From: a bacterium
Lineage (GTDB): Bacteria > Bacillota_I > Bacilli_A > Izemoplasmatales > Izemoplasmataceae
Assembly: GCA_018400875.1 (NCBI GenBank)
Contig: JAGYLV010000001.1
Coordinates: forward strand, 1 to 64,000
Direction of reading: 5' to 3'
DNA length: 64,000 nucleotides
A program made the position numbers and the translations under genes. This document shows positions 1 through 9,693 of the stretch, one piece after another (the stretch's first letter is position 1; every line of letters starts with the position of its first letter). Under the pieces are notes generated by a model. It was not told the DNA's origin. It ran no database searches and worked only from the letters and a program-made list of their open reading frames with translations.

Positions 1-1
1 T

Positions 2-808
2 ACATTACTCTTAGCGAAAGTCGCCTTAGACATTGAAAGTAAAAAGGTCCCCGGCGGAATTGCCGAGTGGCGTTATAAAGACGTCCCTGAAAAGCTTTGG
101 CCGATAAGGCCTTTATCTGAGTTTTGGGGGATTGGCGCCCGCATGGAAAAAAGACTCAATCAAATGAATCTATTTAGCATGGGGGATGTGGCGCACGCTT
201 CAAGGGATCATCTCGCCCGCGTCTTTGGCGTCTTGGGCGATGAACTGTATTTTCACGCCCACGGCATCGATGCGAGCGTGATCGCCGATAAAAAACGGGA
301 CATCAGACCGATGAAAAGTGTGGGGGAAGGCCAAACCTTATTTAAAGATACGCCCTTAAAAGAAGTGCTTACGATTCTCTTTGAAATCACCGATACCTTG
401 GCGGCCCGGCTTAGATATACCGGCAAAGAAGCGAAAACCGTCCATCTGGCGATTGGCTATTCGAAAGCCTATGGCGGGGGCTTTGGCCGGCAGGTCACGT
501 TGGATTTTCCCACCCGCGATCCCAAACTCTTGTTCGTGCATGTGATTGATCTATTAAACCGTTACGCCGAAGACCTCCCCGTCCGGCGCGTCAGTTTAAG
601 GCTCACGGGTCTCGTGGATTTTTCCCCCTTTGACCAACTTGACTTTTTCTCTGAACGCGCCGCCAAAGCGAGTGAAGAGCGTTTCTTAAACGCCTTAGAC
701 CAAGTCCATGCCAGATACGGGAAGAAGTATGCCTTAAGACTTTCCAGTTATCTAGACGGCGGCACCTTAAAAGACCGGCTGGCTTTAGTGGGAGGCCATC
801 ATGGATAG
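2..808 (+). CDS. Y-family DNA polymerase (UvrX/DinB-like), 5' truncated by window edge
   Basis: Frame is open from base 2 upstream of the listed ATG at 143 (TLLLAKVALDIESKKVPGGIAEWRYKDVPEKLWPIRPLSEFWGIGARMEKRLNQMNL), matching the HhH/thumb region of Y-family polymerases; followed by YolD. Confidence 0.85.
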   Translation, partial: TLLLAKVALDIESKKVPGGIAEWRYKDVPEKLWPIRPLSEFWGIGARMEKRLNQMNLFSMGDVAHASRDHLARVFGVLGDELYFHAHGIDASVIADKKRDIRPMKSVGEGQTLFKDTPLKEVLTILFEITDTLAARLRYTGKEAKTVHLAIGYSKAYGGGFGRQVTLDFPTRDPKLLFVHVIDLLNRYAEDLPVRRVSLRLTGLVDFSPFDQLDFFSERAAKASEERFLNALDQVHARYGKKYALRLSSYLDGGTLKDRLALVGGHHG

Positions 809-1121
809 AGTCTATCACGACCGGCGGATGCTGAAATGGCTCCCCTTTGATGCGTTACCGGAACAACACGGCTATTTAAAAGCGGTCTATGACGCCTTTG
901 ACTTAATGACCAAACCCGCCTTACTCCCCGATCAGATCGAGTATTTAAACTACCGCATTGAAGAAGCCTTTCACACGCAAGAAAGCATCACCCTCACCGT
1001 CTTTGATTCGGGACATTTAAAAACCGTCCAGGGGACGATCATCGGCGTCAATAAAGACGCGCAACTTTTAATGGTGGGCGCTGAAAAGGTCCCGTTTGAC
1101 GATATCATTGAACTCACTTAA
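801..1121 (+). CDS. YolD-like family protein
   Basis: DRRMLKWLPFDALPEQHGYL motif, 8-nt overlap with the Y-family polymerase gene (typical uvrX-yolD pair). Confidence 0.8.
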   Translation: MDRVYHDRRMLKWLPFDALPEQHGYLKAVYDAFDLMTKPALLPDQIEYLNYRIEEAFHTQESITLTVFDSGHLKTVQGTIIGVNKDAQLLMVGAEKVPFDDIIELT

Positions 1122-1218
1122 AAGGCTTGGCAAAATCATTAACCTATGCTAAAGTTTTCATAGGTCCTTTAACGCATGCCCGTGAGCAAGCGAAGGTTGC
1201 AAGCGTAAACGCTTTTTG

Positions 1219-1242
1219 AAGGTACCTCGGGGTACCTTTTTT
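1219..1242 (+). terminator. Rho-independent terminator
   Basis: AAGGTACC-TCGG-GGTACCTT followed by T-run. Confidence 0.75.
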
Positions 1243-1336
1243 AATACCTAAATAGGGAGGCTAAACCGGTAAAATCGATCAAAAAAACCCCGAGTTCCTC
1301 AACTTAACAAAAAATAAACATTAAGGGCCTAAAGCG

Positions 1337-1365
1337 TTTACAAAACTCGTAACACACCGTATAAT
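1337..1365 (+). promoter_or_regulatory. SigA-type promoter of nucleoside ABC operon
   Basis: TTTACA - 17 nt - TATAAT. Confidence 0.75.
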
Positions 1366-1390
1366 AAAACAAAAAAATAGGAGGCACCAA

Positions 1391-2470
1391 ATGAAAAGAA
1401 TTTTCATGCTTTTAGCTGCCATTACGGTAGTCTTTACGCTCGCCGCATGTGGCGGAGCAGACACCTATGAAATCGCCATGATTACCGATGCCGGTGACAT
1501 TGACGATGAATCCTTTAACCAAGGAACGTGGGAAGGGATCGTGGAATACGCGGAAGCCAATGATTTGACGCACCGCTATTACCGTCCGGCTGAAGTGTCC
1601 AACGAAGCCTACATTGAAACCATTAACTTGGCCATTGAAGGCGGCGCTAAAATCGTCGTTACACCAGGTTTCTTATTTGAACCCGCCATTTATGAATCCC
1701 AACAAAATCATCCGGATGTTAACTTCGTCCTCATTGATGGGGTTCCTCATCCTGGTGACTTCGCGACCTTTAACGTTGCCGATAACACCGTTTCCATTTT
1801 ATTTGATGAACATGAATCAGGCTTCTTAGCTGGGTATGCGGCTGTTAAAGATGGCTATACGGACTTAGGCTTCATGGGCGGTATTGCCGTACCTGCCGTG
1901 GTTCGCTTTGGGGTTGGCTTCATCGCCGGCGTTCATTACGCCGCTGAAGAAAGCGGCGCCAATGTCAGCTTCCCTGATAACCGCTTTACTTACCTCGGAA
2001 ACTTTGATGCCAGTGATGAGCACAAAACCCGCGCGCTGGCTTGGTTTGAAGAAGGCACTGAAATTATCTTTGCCGCAGCCGGTGGAGCTGGCTCATCCGT
2101 CATCAGTGCGGCGGAAGACAGTGGCAACATGATGATCGGGGTCGACGTCGATCAAGGGGGCCTTTCTGATGTCGTCTTAACATCCGCGATGAAAGATTTA
2201 GGCGCCGTGGTTCAACAAGCGTTAGACGCTCACTTTAATGAATCATTCCCGGGCGGTGAAACGCAAGTGAAAGATGCAGCAACTGAAGGGGTCGCATTAC
2301 CATTTGCTACCTCACGCTTTGACTCATTCACTGAAGCCGAATACAATGCCATCTTCGATGAAATTGCAGCCGGTGATGTCGTCGTTCCTGCGACCTATGC
2401 CGAACTCACAAGCTTCTTAGATGATTTAGGCATTGCCACCCCGATTCAAGAAAGCACGGTTACTCCTTAA
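1391..2470 (+). CDS. BMP/PnrA-family nucleoside-binding lipoprotein
   Basis: Signal peptide with lipobox LAAC; TDAGDIDDESFNQGTWEGI motif; upstream of ABC ATPase and two permeases. Confidence 0.9.
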   Translation: MKRIFMLLAAITVVFTLAACGGADTYEIAMITDAGDIDDESFNQGTWEGIVEYAEANDLTHRYYRPAEVSNEAYIETINLAIEGGAKIVVTPGFLFEPAIYESQQNHPDVNFVLIDGVPHPGDFATFNVADNTVSILFDEHESGFLAGYAAVKDGYTDLGFMGGIAVPAVVRFGVGFIAGVHYAAEESGANVSFPDNRFTYLGNFDASDEHKTRALAWFEEGTEIIFAAAGGAGSSVISAAEDSGNMMIGVDVDQGGLSDVVLTSAMKDLGAVVQQALDAHFNESFPGGETQVKDAATEGVALPFATSRFDSFTEAEYNAIFDEIAAGDVVVPATYAELTSFLDDLGIATPIQESTVTP

Positions 2471-2532
2471 TATAATCCAAACTTAAAAAAGGAAAGTTCG
2501 CTTTCCTTTTTTAAACACATAAGAGGTGACGC

Positions 2533-4056
2533 ATGATTCCTGTCATTGAAATGAATGGCATCACGAAAGAATTTCCTGGCATCATCGCCAATGACAATAT
2601 CACCCTCTCGGTCCAAGAAGGCGAGATTCATGCTTTGCTGGGGGAAAATGGGGCTGGAAAGAGCACACTGATGAGTGTGCTCTTTGGCCTTTACCGAGCT
2701 GAAAAAGGCAAGATATTCGTCCGCGGTGAAGAAGTGGATATTAAAAATCCAAACGATGCCAACGAACTTGGGATTGGGATGGTCCATCAACACTTTAAAC
2801 TCGTCGATACGTTTAGTGTGTTGGACAATATTATTTTGGGATATGAGGATGTGGATAGAGGATTTTTGAAAAAAGACGAAGCCCGTGAAAGAATTATCGA
2901 GCTGAGTGCCCAGTACAAACTCAAAATTGATCCGGATGCCCTCATCCGGGATATTTCGGTGGGCCAGCAACAACGGGTGGAAATTTTAAAAATGTTGTAT
3001 CGAGATTCCAATATTCTAATCTTTGATGAACCAACCGCCGTATTAACGCCTCAAGAGATTGAAGAGCTCATGAAAATCATGAAGTCCTTAGTCAAAGAAG
3101 GCCGTTCAATCATCTTGATTACGCACAAGCTCAATGAGATTCAAATGGTGGCCGACCGGGTGACGATCCTCCGTAAAGGGAAAAAAATCGATACCTTGAA
3201 CGTCAAAGATGCGACCAACGAAATGCTCGCCGAGCGCATGGTTGGCCGGAAAGTCTTATTTGACTTAAAAAAAGAAGCGCACACGCCGGGTGAAGAAGTC
3301 TTTGCCTGTGAGAACTTAGTCATGCGCGATGAAAAAACCCAAAAAGCCGTCGTTAATGATATGCATTTTGCCCTCAGAAAAGGGGAAATCTTAACGATTG
3401 CCGGCATTGAAGGCAACGGGCAGACCGAACTGGTGTATGGGCTGACTGGGCTTAAACCATTAGAGGCCGGCACTGTCACGTTAAACGATCAAGACATTAC
3501 GCATGAAAAAATACTGACCCGTAATCTCATGGGGCTCGCGCACATTCCGGAAGACCGCCAAAAATTTGGCTTAGTCCTCGATTATACCTTGCAAGAAAAC
3601 CTCATCTTGCATACGTATTTTGATGCGCGCTTCCAAGAACGTGGGTTCTTGAAAAAAGATGCAATCTTAGAATTTGCCGAAGAGGTCATCGAAAAATACG
3701 ATGTCCGCAGTTCAAACGGCCCGACTTCCATGGCCCGCTCGATGTCGGGGGGGAATCAACAAAAAGCCATCTTAGGCCGGGAGATTGAACGCGGTACCGA
3801 TGTGATCATCGCCGTGCAACCTACCCGGGGACTTGACGTGGGGGCGATTGAATTCATTCATACCGAACTGTTAGCCCTCCGCGATCAAGGCAAAGCAATT
3901 TTACTAATTTCTCTAGAACTCGATGAAGTCATGCGTTTATCCGACCGCATCATCGTCATGTATGAAGGCGAACATGTGGGCGAATTTGATCCGGATCAAA
4001 CCAGTCCCGAAGAACTGGGGCTGTACATGTCAGGCTCGCACCGGAAGGAGGCCTAA
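2533..4056 (+). CDS. Nucleoside ABC transporter ATP-binding protein (double ABC domain, NupO-like)
   Basis: Walker A GENGAGKST, signature SVGQQQR and SMSGGNQQK, 507 aa. Confidence 0.92.
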   Translation: MIPVIEMNGITKEFPGIIANDNITLSVQEGEIHALLGENGAGKSTLMSVLFGLYRAEKGKIFVRGEEVDIKNPNDANELGIGMVHQHFKLVDTFSVLDNIILGYEDVDRGFLKKDEARERIIELSAQYKLKIDPDALIRDISVGQQQRVEILKMLYRDSNILIFDEPTAVLTPQEIEELMKIMKSLVKEGRSIILITHKLNEIQMVADRVTILRKGKKIDTLNVKDATNEMLAERMVGRKVLFDLKKEAHTPGEEVFACENLVMRDEKTQKAVVNDMHFALRKGEILTIAGIEGNGQTELVYGLTGLKPLEAGTVTLNDQDITHEKILTRNLMGLAHIPEDRQKFGLVLDYTLQENLILHTYFDARFQERGFLKKDAILEFAEEVIEKYDVRSSNGPTSMARSMSGGNQQKAILGREIERGTDVIIAVQPTRGLDVGAIEFIHTELLALRDQGKAILLISLELDEVMRLSDRIIVMYEGEHVGEFDPDQTSPEELGLYMSGSHRKEA

Positions 4057-4059
4057 CCG

Positions 4060-5187
4060 ATGCGCGAAAAAACATGGGTCGATGGCCTCTTAGATTATTT
4101 TTTGGATTCGTCCACGGCCGTCAAAATCCTCGCCAGTATCATCGCCATCATCGGCGGGTTACTGGTCGGCCTTGTGATTATGCTTGTCTTAGATCCAAGC
4201 CGCGCCTTTGCGGGCTTTAGTACGATTCTTTTTGGGCTTTTTAGAAACGGCACCCAATCGATTGGCAATATGCTTTATTACGCGGTCCCCATCATCCTCA
4301 CGGGATTATCGGTGGCCTTTGCCTTTCGCACGGGGCTCTTTAACATCGGCGCCACCGGTCAACTGACGTTTGGGGCATTCTTTGCGGTGTATGTAGGGAT
4401 TAACTGGACCTTTTTAGGAAGTTTCCACTGGGTCGTCGCCCTCTTAGCAGGCGGCCTCGCCGGCGCGTTTTGGGGGATGATCCCAGGGATGCTGAAAGCT
4501 TTCCGTAATGTGAATGAAGTGGTGGCTTCCATCATGCTCAATTATGTGGCCATGTATTTTTCCACACTCATGGTCAAAACCTTGATTTATAACCGTTCCG
4601 TCGCCCGCGCGTTTGGGCCGGCGGAAAGTGCCCTGATTCCCAAAGGGTTCTTTGACACCTTAACCAATGGGTCAAGCCTTAATTATGGATTATTTGTCGC
4701 CTTTTTAGTCACCGCCATCTTACATATCATCCTTTCTAAAACCACGTTTGGCTTCCAGCTTAAAAGCGTCGGGTTTAACCGGGATGCCTCGCGTTATGCG
4801 GGGATGAATGAAAAACGCAATATCATCTTAGCGATGACCATTGCCGGATTTGTCAGTGGGCTGGCAGGGGCCATCATGTTTTTAGTCCCGGGCCGCTTTT
4901 TGACCATTGAAAGCAATCTCCTTCAAGAAGGCTTCACCGGCATTGCAGTATCTCTCTTAGGCCTTTCCAGTCCGATTGGTGTTTTAATCGCGGGTATTTT
5001 TTATGGGTCGTTAGAGATCGGTGGGTTTTACTTGCAAGTGACTACCAACTTTGTGCCAGAACTCATAGAAATCATCATTGCGGCGATCATTTATATCAGT
5101 GCGCTTGCGCTCTTTTTCCAAAATGCGATTTATAAAACCTTAAAAAAACGCAAAGACGCCCGCTTAGCGGAGGTGCCCCATGAGTGA
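4060..5187 (+). CDS. Nucleoside ABC transporter permease (NupP-like)
   Basis: BPD_transp_2-like; FRTGLFNIGATGQLTFGAF; operon context. Confidence 0.9.
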   Translation: MREKTWVDGLLDYFLDSSTAVKILASIIAIIGGLLVGLVIMLVLDPSRAFAGFSTILFGLFRNGTQSIGNMLYYAVPIILTGLSVAFAFRTGLFNIGATGQLTFGAFFAVYVGINWTFLGSFHWVVALLAGGLAGAFWGMIPGMLKAFRNVNEVVASIMLNYVAMYFSTLMVKTLIYNRSVARAFGPAESALIPKGFFDTLTNGSSLNYGLFVAFLVTAILHIILSKTTFGFQLKSVGFNRDASRYAGMNEKRNIILAMTIAGFVSGLAGAIMFLVPGRFLTIESNLLQEGFTGIAVSLLGLSSPIGVLIAGIFYGSLEIGGFYLQVTTNFVPELIEIIIAAIIYISALALFFQNAIYKTLKKRKDARLAEVPHE

Positions 5188-6148
5188 ACTCTTTGATACG
5201 TTAAACTTTCTCATTCCCTTAATCATTGCCTCGATGGTGCCTCTCAGTTTAGTCGCTTTAGGCGGACTCTTTTCTGAGCGCTCGGGGGTCATCAACATTG
5301 CCTTAGAAGGAATCATGGTCATGGGAGGCTTTGTCGGGATTGTTTTGATGCGCGTCTTAGTCGATTCAGGCTTGCCCTTGCAAGTCATCAGTTTGATTGG
5401 GCTTTTAACCGGCGCCATCGTCGGGGTGGGCTATGCGGCGCTGCATGCGTTTGCCAGTGTCACGATGAAATCCAACCAAATCATTTCCGCCACCGCCCTT
5501 AACTTATTTGCCCCCGCCTTATCGGTGTTTATCGCCCGCATCTTTTTTGGGACCTCCAACATCAATTTAGGGGGGAATTATACGATCAATGAAGTGCCAC
5601 TTTTATCAAGCATTCCGATCATCGGCCCGTGGTTTTTTGAAAGTGCCTATTTATCGACCTATTTAGGCATCGTCATCTTCATCGTCGCCATTACGTTTCT
5701 TTATAAAACGAAATTGGGCCTCAGGATCCGTGCCTGCGGGGAAAACCCACAAGCGGCCGATTCCTTAGGCGTTAATGTCTATAAAATTCGCTATTTAGGC
5801 GTTTTAATCTCGGGAGCCTTAGCGGGAATGGGCGGGGTCATCTTTGTCTTATCGTTTGCCACGCGCTTCCAAGGGACCGTGGCGGGATTTGGCTTCTTAG
5901 CCCTCGCGGTCATGATCTTCGGCCAATGGAAACCCCGTGGCATCTTGATGGCCGCCCTCTTTTTTGCGACGGTGAGGGTCATTGCCAATGCGTACACGGC
6001 CATCCCAGGTTTGCGAGATTTATCCATCCCTTCAGAAATCTATAGTATGTTGCCGTATATCATCACCCTCGTCGTGCTCGCGTTTGCGTCGAAAAATTCC
6101 CGCGCGCCGAAAGCCGCGGGTGAACCCTACGACGCAGGAAAAAGGTAA
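5180..6148 (+). CDS. Nucleoside ABC transporter permease (NupQ-like)
   Basis: FSERSGVINIALEGIMVMGGF; 8-nt overlap with preceding permease. Confidence 0.9.
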   Translation: MSELFDTLNFLIPLIIASMVPLSLVALGGLFSERSGVINIALEGIMVMGGFVGIVLMRVLVDSGLPLQVISLIGLLTGAIVGVGYAALHAFASVTMKSNQIISATALNLFAPALSVFIARIFFGTSNINLGGNYTINEVPLLSSIPIIGPWFFESAYLSTYLGIVIFIVAITFLYKTKLGLRIRACGENPQAADSLGVNVYKIRYLGVLISGALAGMGGVIFVLSFATRFQGTVAGFGFLALAVMIFGQWKPRGILMAALFFATVRVIANAYTAIPGLRDLSIPSEIYSMLPYIITLVVLAFASKNSRAPKAAGEPYDAGKR

Positions 6149-6151
6149 ATC

Positions 6152-6763
6152 ATGGAAAAAGCGGATGCCAGGTATCTTTCGATAGCCTACCAAATTGCCA
6201 AACGCATCGTCAGCGGCGAACTCAGTGAAGGAAGCCGTCTTTCAGGGCGCACGCTTTTATCCAGTGAATATCAAGTCTCATCCGAAACCATCCGCAAAGC
6301 CATCAAAGTCTTAGAAACCTACGGCGTGGTGGAAAGTAAAGAACGCTCCGGCATTGTCATCCTTTCGCAAAAAGAAGCCGAGAGCTACATGAATCGCTAC
6401 GTCACGCAAAAAGAAGACCGGCGGCTCATCAAAGATACCGAAGAAGCCTTAAAAGAACTCTCCCACGCCGAAAGTAAAGCCCAACACTTAGCGCGTAAAC
6501 TCATCAGTGTCACACGAACCGGATTTTTCCCGTTTGATTTTTTTACCCTCGATGTGCATGAGGCAAACCCCCATGTGGGAAAAACCCTCCAAGAGCTCGA
6601 TTTGAAACGCCAAACCGGAGCATTGGTCATTGGCTATGAAAAAGACGGCCTATTTTACCAAAACCCGGCGGCGACGTTATCGATAGAAGCGGCGATGACG
6701 CTTTATTTACTGGGCGACTTGACCGTTCAAAAGAAAACGGAGGAATACTTGTATGGAGAATAA
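6152..6763 (+). CDS. GntR-family regulator with C-terminal RCK_C/TrkA_C domain (BusR-like)
   Basis: N-terminal GntR wHTH, coiled linker, C-terminal HVGKTLQELDLKRQTGALVIGYEKDGLF...NPAATLSIE (RCK_C-like). Confidence 0.8.
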   Translation: MEKADARYLSIAYQIAKRIVSGELSEGSRLSGRTLLSSEYQVSSETIRKAIKVLETYGVVESKERSGIVILSQKEAESYMNRYVTQKEDRRLIKDTEEALKELSHAESKAQHLARKLISVTRTGFFPFDFFTLDVHEANPHVGKTLQELDLKRQTGALVIGYEKDGLFYQNPAATLSIEAAMTLYLLGDLTVQKKTEEYLYGE

Positions 6764-7034
6764 TCGACTTAAGACGTGGCTCATCACACTCATGGGGATC
6801 GCTTTACTCAGCCTTCCCGCCGCCTATTTCCTTGATGTGGGCATTGCCAGTGCCCTGATTTCGGTAGTTTTACCTTTCGGGGTCATTTCGTATTTACTCG
6901 TCAGGGGACTTAGCCAAGAAGAGCGAAGTGAAGTGGCAGGACTCATTAAGCTCACCCAGTGGTTTTACATCAGTCTACTGGTCACTGGGGCCCTCTTAAT
7001 GGTTCTCATCGGCATCATCTTTTCTGGCGGATAG
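6753..7034 (+). CDS. Small membrane protein of unknown function
   Basis: 93 aa, about three hydrophobic segments; 11-nt overlap with the BusR-like gene. Confidence 0.65.
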   Translation: MENNRLKTWLITLMGIALLSLPAAYFLDVGIASALISVVLPFGVISYLLVRGLSQEERSEVAGLIKLTQWFYISLLVTGALLMVLIGIIFSGG

Positions 7035-7040
7035 AAGCCA

Positions 7041-7072
7041 AAAAAAAACATCGACTCCGGTCGATGTTTTTA
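7041..7072. terminator. Bidirectional terminator
   Basis: A-run ACATCGAC-TCCG-GTCGATGT T-run between convergent genes. Confidence 0.75.
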
Positions 7073-7381
7073 TTTTTTAGGTTTTCTGAGGGTTGAGAAT
7101 AAGGCAATAAAATCGTGTTGTTCTTCCATGGCCAGCTTTTGAAAGGCATCGATGAGATCATTGGTGTGATCGATGAACACGTTGCCTTCTTTTAAGTAGG
7201 TGACATTGACGTTTAAAGCGTGCGCGAATTTTTGCAGTAAGTCTTCACTGGGCATTTTCCGTGAGCGCTCGATGACCACCAAATCTTGATGACTGATGCC
7301 CACGGCATCCGCCACTTCAGTGATGGACTTGTTTTTTTGTTTACGCACCTTTTGAATGCGCTTGCCGGCGGATTCAACCAC
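7070..7381 (-). CDS. XRE-family HTH transcriptional regulator
   Basis: GKRIQKVRKQKNKSITEVADAVGISHQDLVVIERSRKMPSEDLL HTH_3. Confidence 0.8.
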   Translation of the reverse strand: MVESAGKRIQKVRKQKNKSITEVADAVGISHQDLVVIERSRKMPSEDLLQKFAHALNVNVTYLKEGNVFIDHTNDLIDAFQKLAMEEQHDFIALFSTLRKPKK

Positions 7382-7649
7382 CGAATATCACGTCTTCATA
7401 TTCACTGTAACGCTCAAAGGCTTTGACCACATACGAACACTTGGGCCGGATTTTTAAGCCTTCTTGACGGGCAAAATGCGCCAAATGATCGAGGAGCTGT
7501 TTGGCAATGCCTTGGCCTCTTAAAGAAGGATCAACCACCGTGGATGTGGCGATAATGACGCCATCTTCAGCGGGTTTATAAATGATTTTGGCAAATGGAT
7601 CATCTTCGGGGCCATGGTAAAACATGGTGCCAGATTTTTCAAAGGTCAT
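7374..7649 (-). CDS. Small GNAT-family N-acetyltransferase (NATD1/YidJ-like)
   Basis: VDPSLRGQGIAKQLLDHLAHFARQEGLKIRPKCSYV; start reset to ATG 7649 after AAAAGGAGGGCTTC RBS. Confidence 0.8.
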   Translation of the reverse strand: MTFEKSGTMFYHGPEDDPFAKIIYKPAEDGVIIATSTVVDPSLRGQGIAKQLLDHLAHFARQEGLKIRPKCSYVVKAFERYSEYEDVIFGG

Positions 7650-7706
7650 GAAGCCCTCCTTTTGGTGTTTGAATTGATAATTCATTGCGCTCATGATACA
7701 CTAATT

Positions 7707-7721
7707 TTGTAATGATTACAA
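7707..7721. promoter_or_regulatory. Fur/PerR-type 7-1-7 operator
   Basis: Perfect palindrome TTGTAAT-G-ATTACAA upstream of a Fur-family gene. Confidence 0.7.
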
Positions 7722-7751
7722 CTTAAAACCGCGTTCATTTAGGAGTATTCT

Positions 7752-8177
7752 ATGATGCCAAACGATGCCGTATTAAAAGCCCATGGCATAAAACCATCGC
7801 TCACTCGGATGATGATTTTTGAGTACTTAAAAACCGCTCAAAAACACCCCAATGTCGATGAAATCTATCAAGCGTTGCAATCAAGGATTCCCACCCTATC
7901 TAAAACCACCGTATATAACACCTTACATTTATTCACCGAAAAAAGCATTGCCCGCGCGGTCATGCTCAAAGACCAAGAAAACCGCTACGATTTAGCGGCT
8001 CATCCGCATGCGCACTTTCAGTGTTTGCATTGCAACGAAGTCTTTGATGTGGCCATGATGCCCGATTTTGATCTAAATCAACTCATGCCCAATCACGAAA
8101 TTCAAGACGTTTCCGTACTCATCAGTGGCGTATGCGAAACCTGCAAAGCGAAAGAAGCCGCCCAAAAATCTTCATGA
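7752..8177 (+). CDS. Fur-family regulator (PerR-like)
   Basis: HAHFQCLHCNEVFD metal/Cys motif, CETC second CxxC, wHTH TLSKTTVYNTLHLF. Confidence 0.88.
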   Translation: MMPNDAVLKAHGIKPSLTRMMIFEYLKTAQKHPNVDEIYQALQSRIPTLSKTTVYNTLHLFTEKSIARAVMLKDQENRYDLAAHPHAHFQCLHCNEVFDVAMMPDFDLNQLMPNHEIQDVSVLISGVCETCKAKEAAQKSS

Positions 8178-8187
8178 GGATACCTTG

Positions 8188-9684
8188 GTGTTAGAATCGT
8201 ATAAATCATTCATTACCTCGCAAGACTTACTCCATTACGTCGAATGGATCCAAGCCGTCAGAAACGATGATCTCACGGCTTTTTTAAGTGCATATGACCC
8301 CTCTGATAACCCGGTGGGCGAACTCTTTGATCCTTTAGAAGTCGTCATCGCGTATGGGGCCAACACCATTTTTGATTATTTCTTACTGCACGAAAACTAT
8401 TCCCACTATTACACCCCGTTTAATTTATCCATCCTCACCGTCTGCGCCATTTTTAAACAGGATGAATTCTTGCACCGGATGCTGGCGGAGTGGACGTTTA
8501 ATGATGATGATCTCATTGCTTTATATGATTACATCATCCAATACGGCTCGCTGTCGCACTTTAAAGAAATCTATCAACAGTTTCCCATCCAAGAAGAAGC
8601 GCACCTTGATTTACTCCGGTTAAGTTTGGACCATGAAAGTATTTTTTATTTCCTTAAGGCCCATACGAATTACCAGACCCTCATCATGCATCCCGATTTT
8701 ATTTATGATGTGGTTGCGTTCTTCCCTCAATTTTTAAGTGTTATCGAAGGCGCCGAAGACCTTTCCTACTTGAGTGAAACCGATGCGTTCATTCGCATCT
8801 TTGAATTCGAACGCTTCTCCGATTTCAAACGGACCTTAGATTTTTGTCTCAAACGGGGCATCACCGCACAGAGTGCGGATGATTACGGACTTAAACTCAT
8901 TCATTTGGCCTTAAGGCATGCGCATGAAGCCAAATACGTCGAATACTTAGTGGCCAGCGGGGCCGATACAAAAGCATTAACGTCACTCGGCTACCCAGCG
9001 GCGCATCAACTGATTTTAAGAGATGCTCGGTTTACGTTAGAAGTATCGCATCTGATCGATTTTGATCAGACGGATGCGGGGGGTAAAACCTTGAATGACT
9101 ATGACCGACTTGACCACAGTGAAGCCTTTCACGTGGAAGATGTGATTGCGATGATTCGAATGATTTTCAACCTCGATGAAAAAGCCATCTATGAACTTGA
9201 TGTGGAAGAATTTTATGCCCTTTCTAAACTTCACGGACTCAAGCTTTTTACGCCTTATATCACGCTCGCTGAATTTGAAACCATTGCCTTAAAAGATGCG
9301 TTTACTCAGCGCCTTTACGATACGGGGCTCGATGCCTTAGACACCGAAGGGCTTTCGCAAGTCTTTCAGACGAAATTCAACCATGACACGGATAAAACCA
9401 TTCAAATCATGAGCCCAATTGACCTCTTAGATGAGTATCATGCGATGTTTCAATCCTTTGCGGACGCCAACAATGCGACGTTTAAACTGGCCTCTGAAGG
9501 GTATGAAATCAATCAACTGGCGCAAATCGAATACACATTTAAGCCGCTTAAACCCTTAGAAAAAAGGGCGGTGGTGTATTCACACCTCGTTGATGTTTAT
9601 TTCATTCATATGTTTTATGACATTCCCTTTGACCACATTGACTATGCGCCGCTCATCTCCAAAAATAAACGCTTTTTAAGTTAG
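8188..9684 (+). CDS. Ankyrin-repeat-like protein of unknown function
   Basis: Contains DDYGLKLIHLALRHAHEAKYVEYLVASGADTKALTSLGYPAAHQLIL; likely GTG start 8188 with GAGGA RBS rather than 8125. Confidence 0.65.
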   Translation: MLESYKSFITSQDLLHYVEWIQAVRNDDLTAFLSAYDPSDNPVGELFDPLEVVIAYGANTIFDYFLLHENYSHYYTPFNLSILTVCAIFKQDEFLHRMLAEWTFNDDDLIALYDYIIQYGSLSHFKEIYQQFPIQEEAHLDLLRLSLDHESIFYFLKAHTNYQTLIMHPDFIYDVVAFFPQFLSVIEGAEDLSYLSETDAFIRIFEFERFSDFKRTLDFCLKRGITAQSADDYGLKLIHLALRHAHEAKYVEYLVASGADTKALTSLGYPAAHQLILRDARFTLEVSHLIDFDQTDAGGKTLNDYDRLDHSEAFHVEDVIAMIRMIFNLDEKAIYELDVEEFYALSKLHGLKLFTPYITLAEFETIALKDAFTQRLYDTGLDALDTEGLSQVFQTKFNHDTDKTIQIMSPIDLLDEYHAMFQSFADANNATFKLASEGYEINQLAQIEYTFKPLKPLEKRAVVYSHLVDVYFIHMFYDIPFDHIDYAPLISKNKRFLS

Positions 9685-9693
9685 GAGATTCCC

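Noticed and set aside
356-541. Short antisense ORFs throughout the window (e.g. 356-541, 2467-2973, 3141-3479, 11684-12034, 38284-38505)
   Set aside because: They lie opposite well-supported genes, have no RBS or recognisable domains, and mirror codon bias of the real genes.
8125-8187. N-terminal extension of the ankyrin-like ORF starting at 8125
   Set aside because: Entirely within the Fur-family coding region; GTG at 8188 has a better placed RBS.
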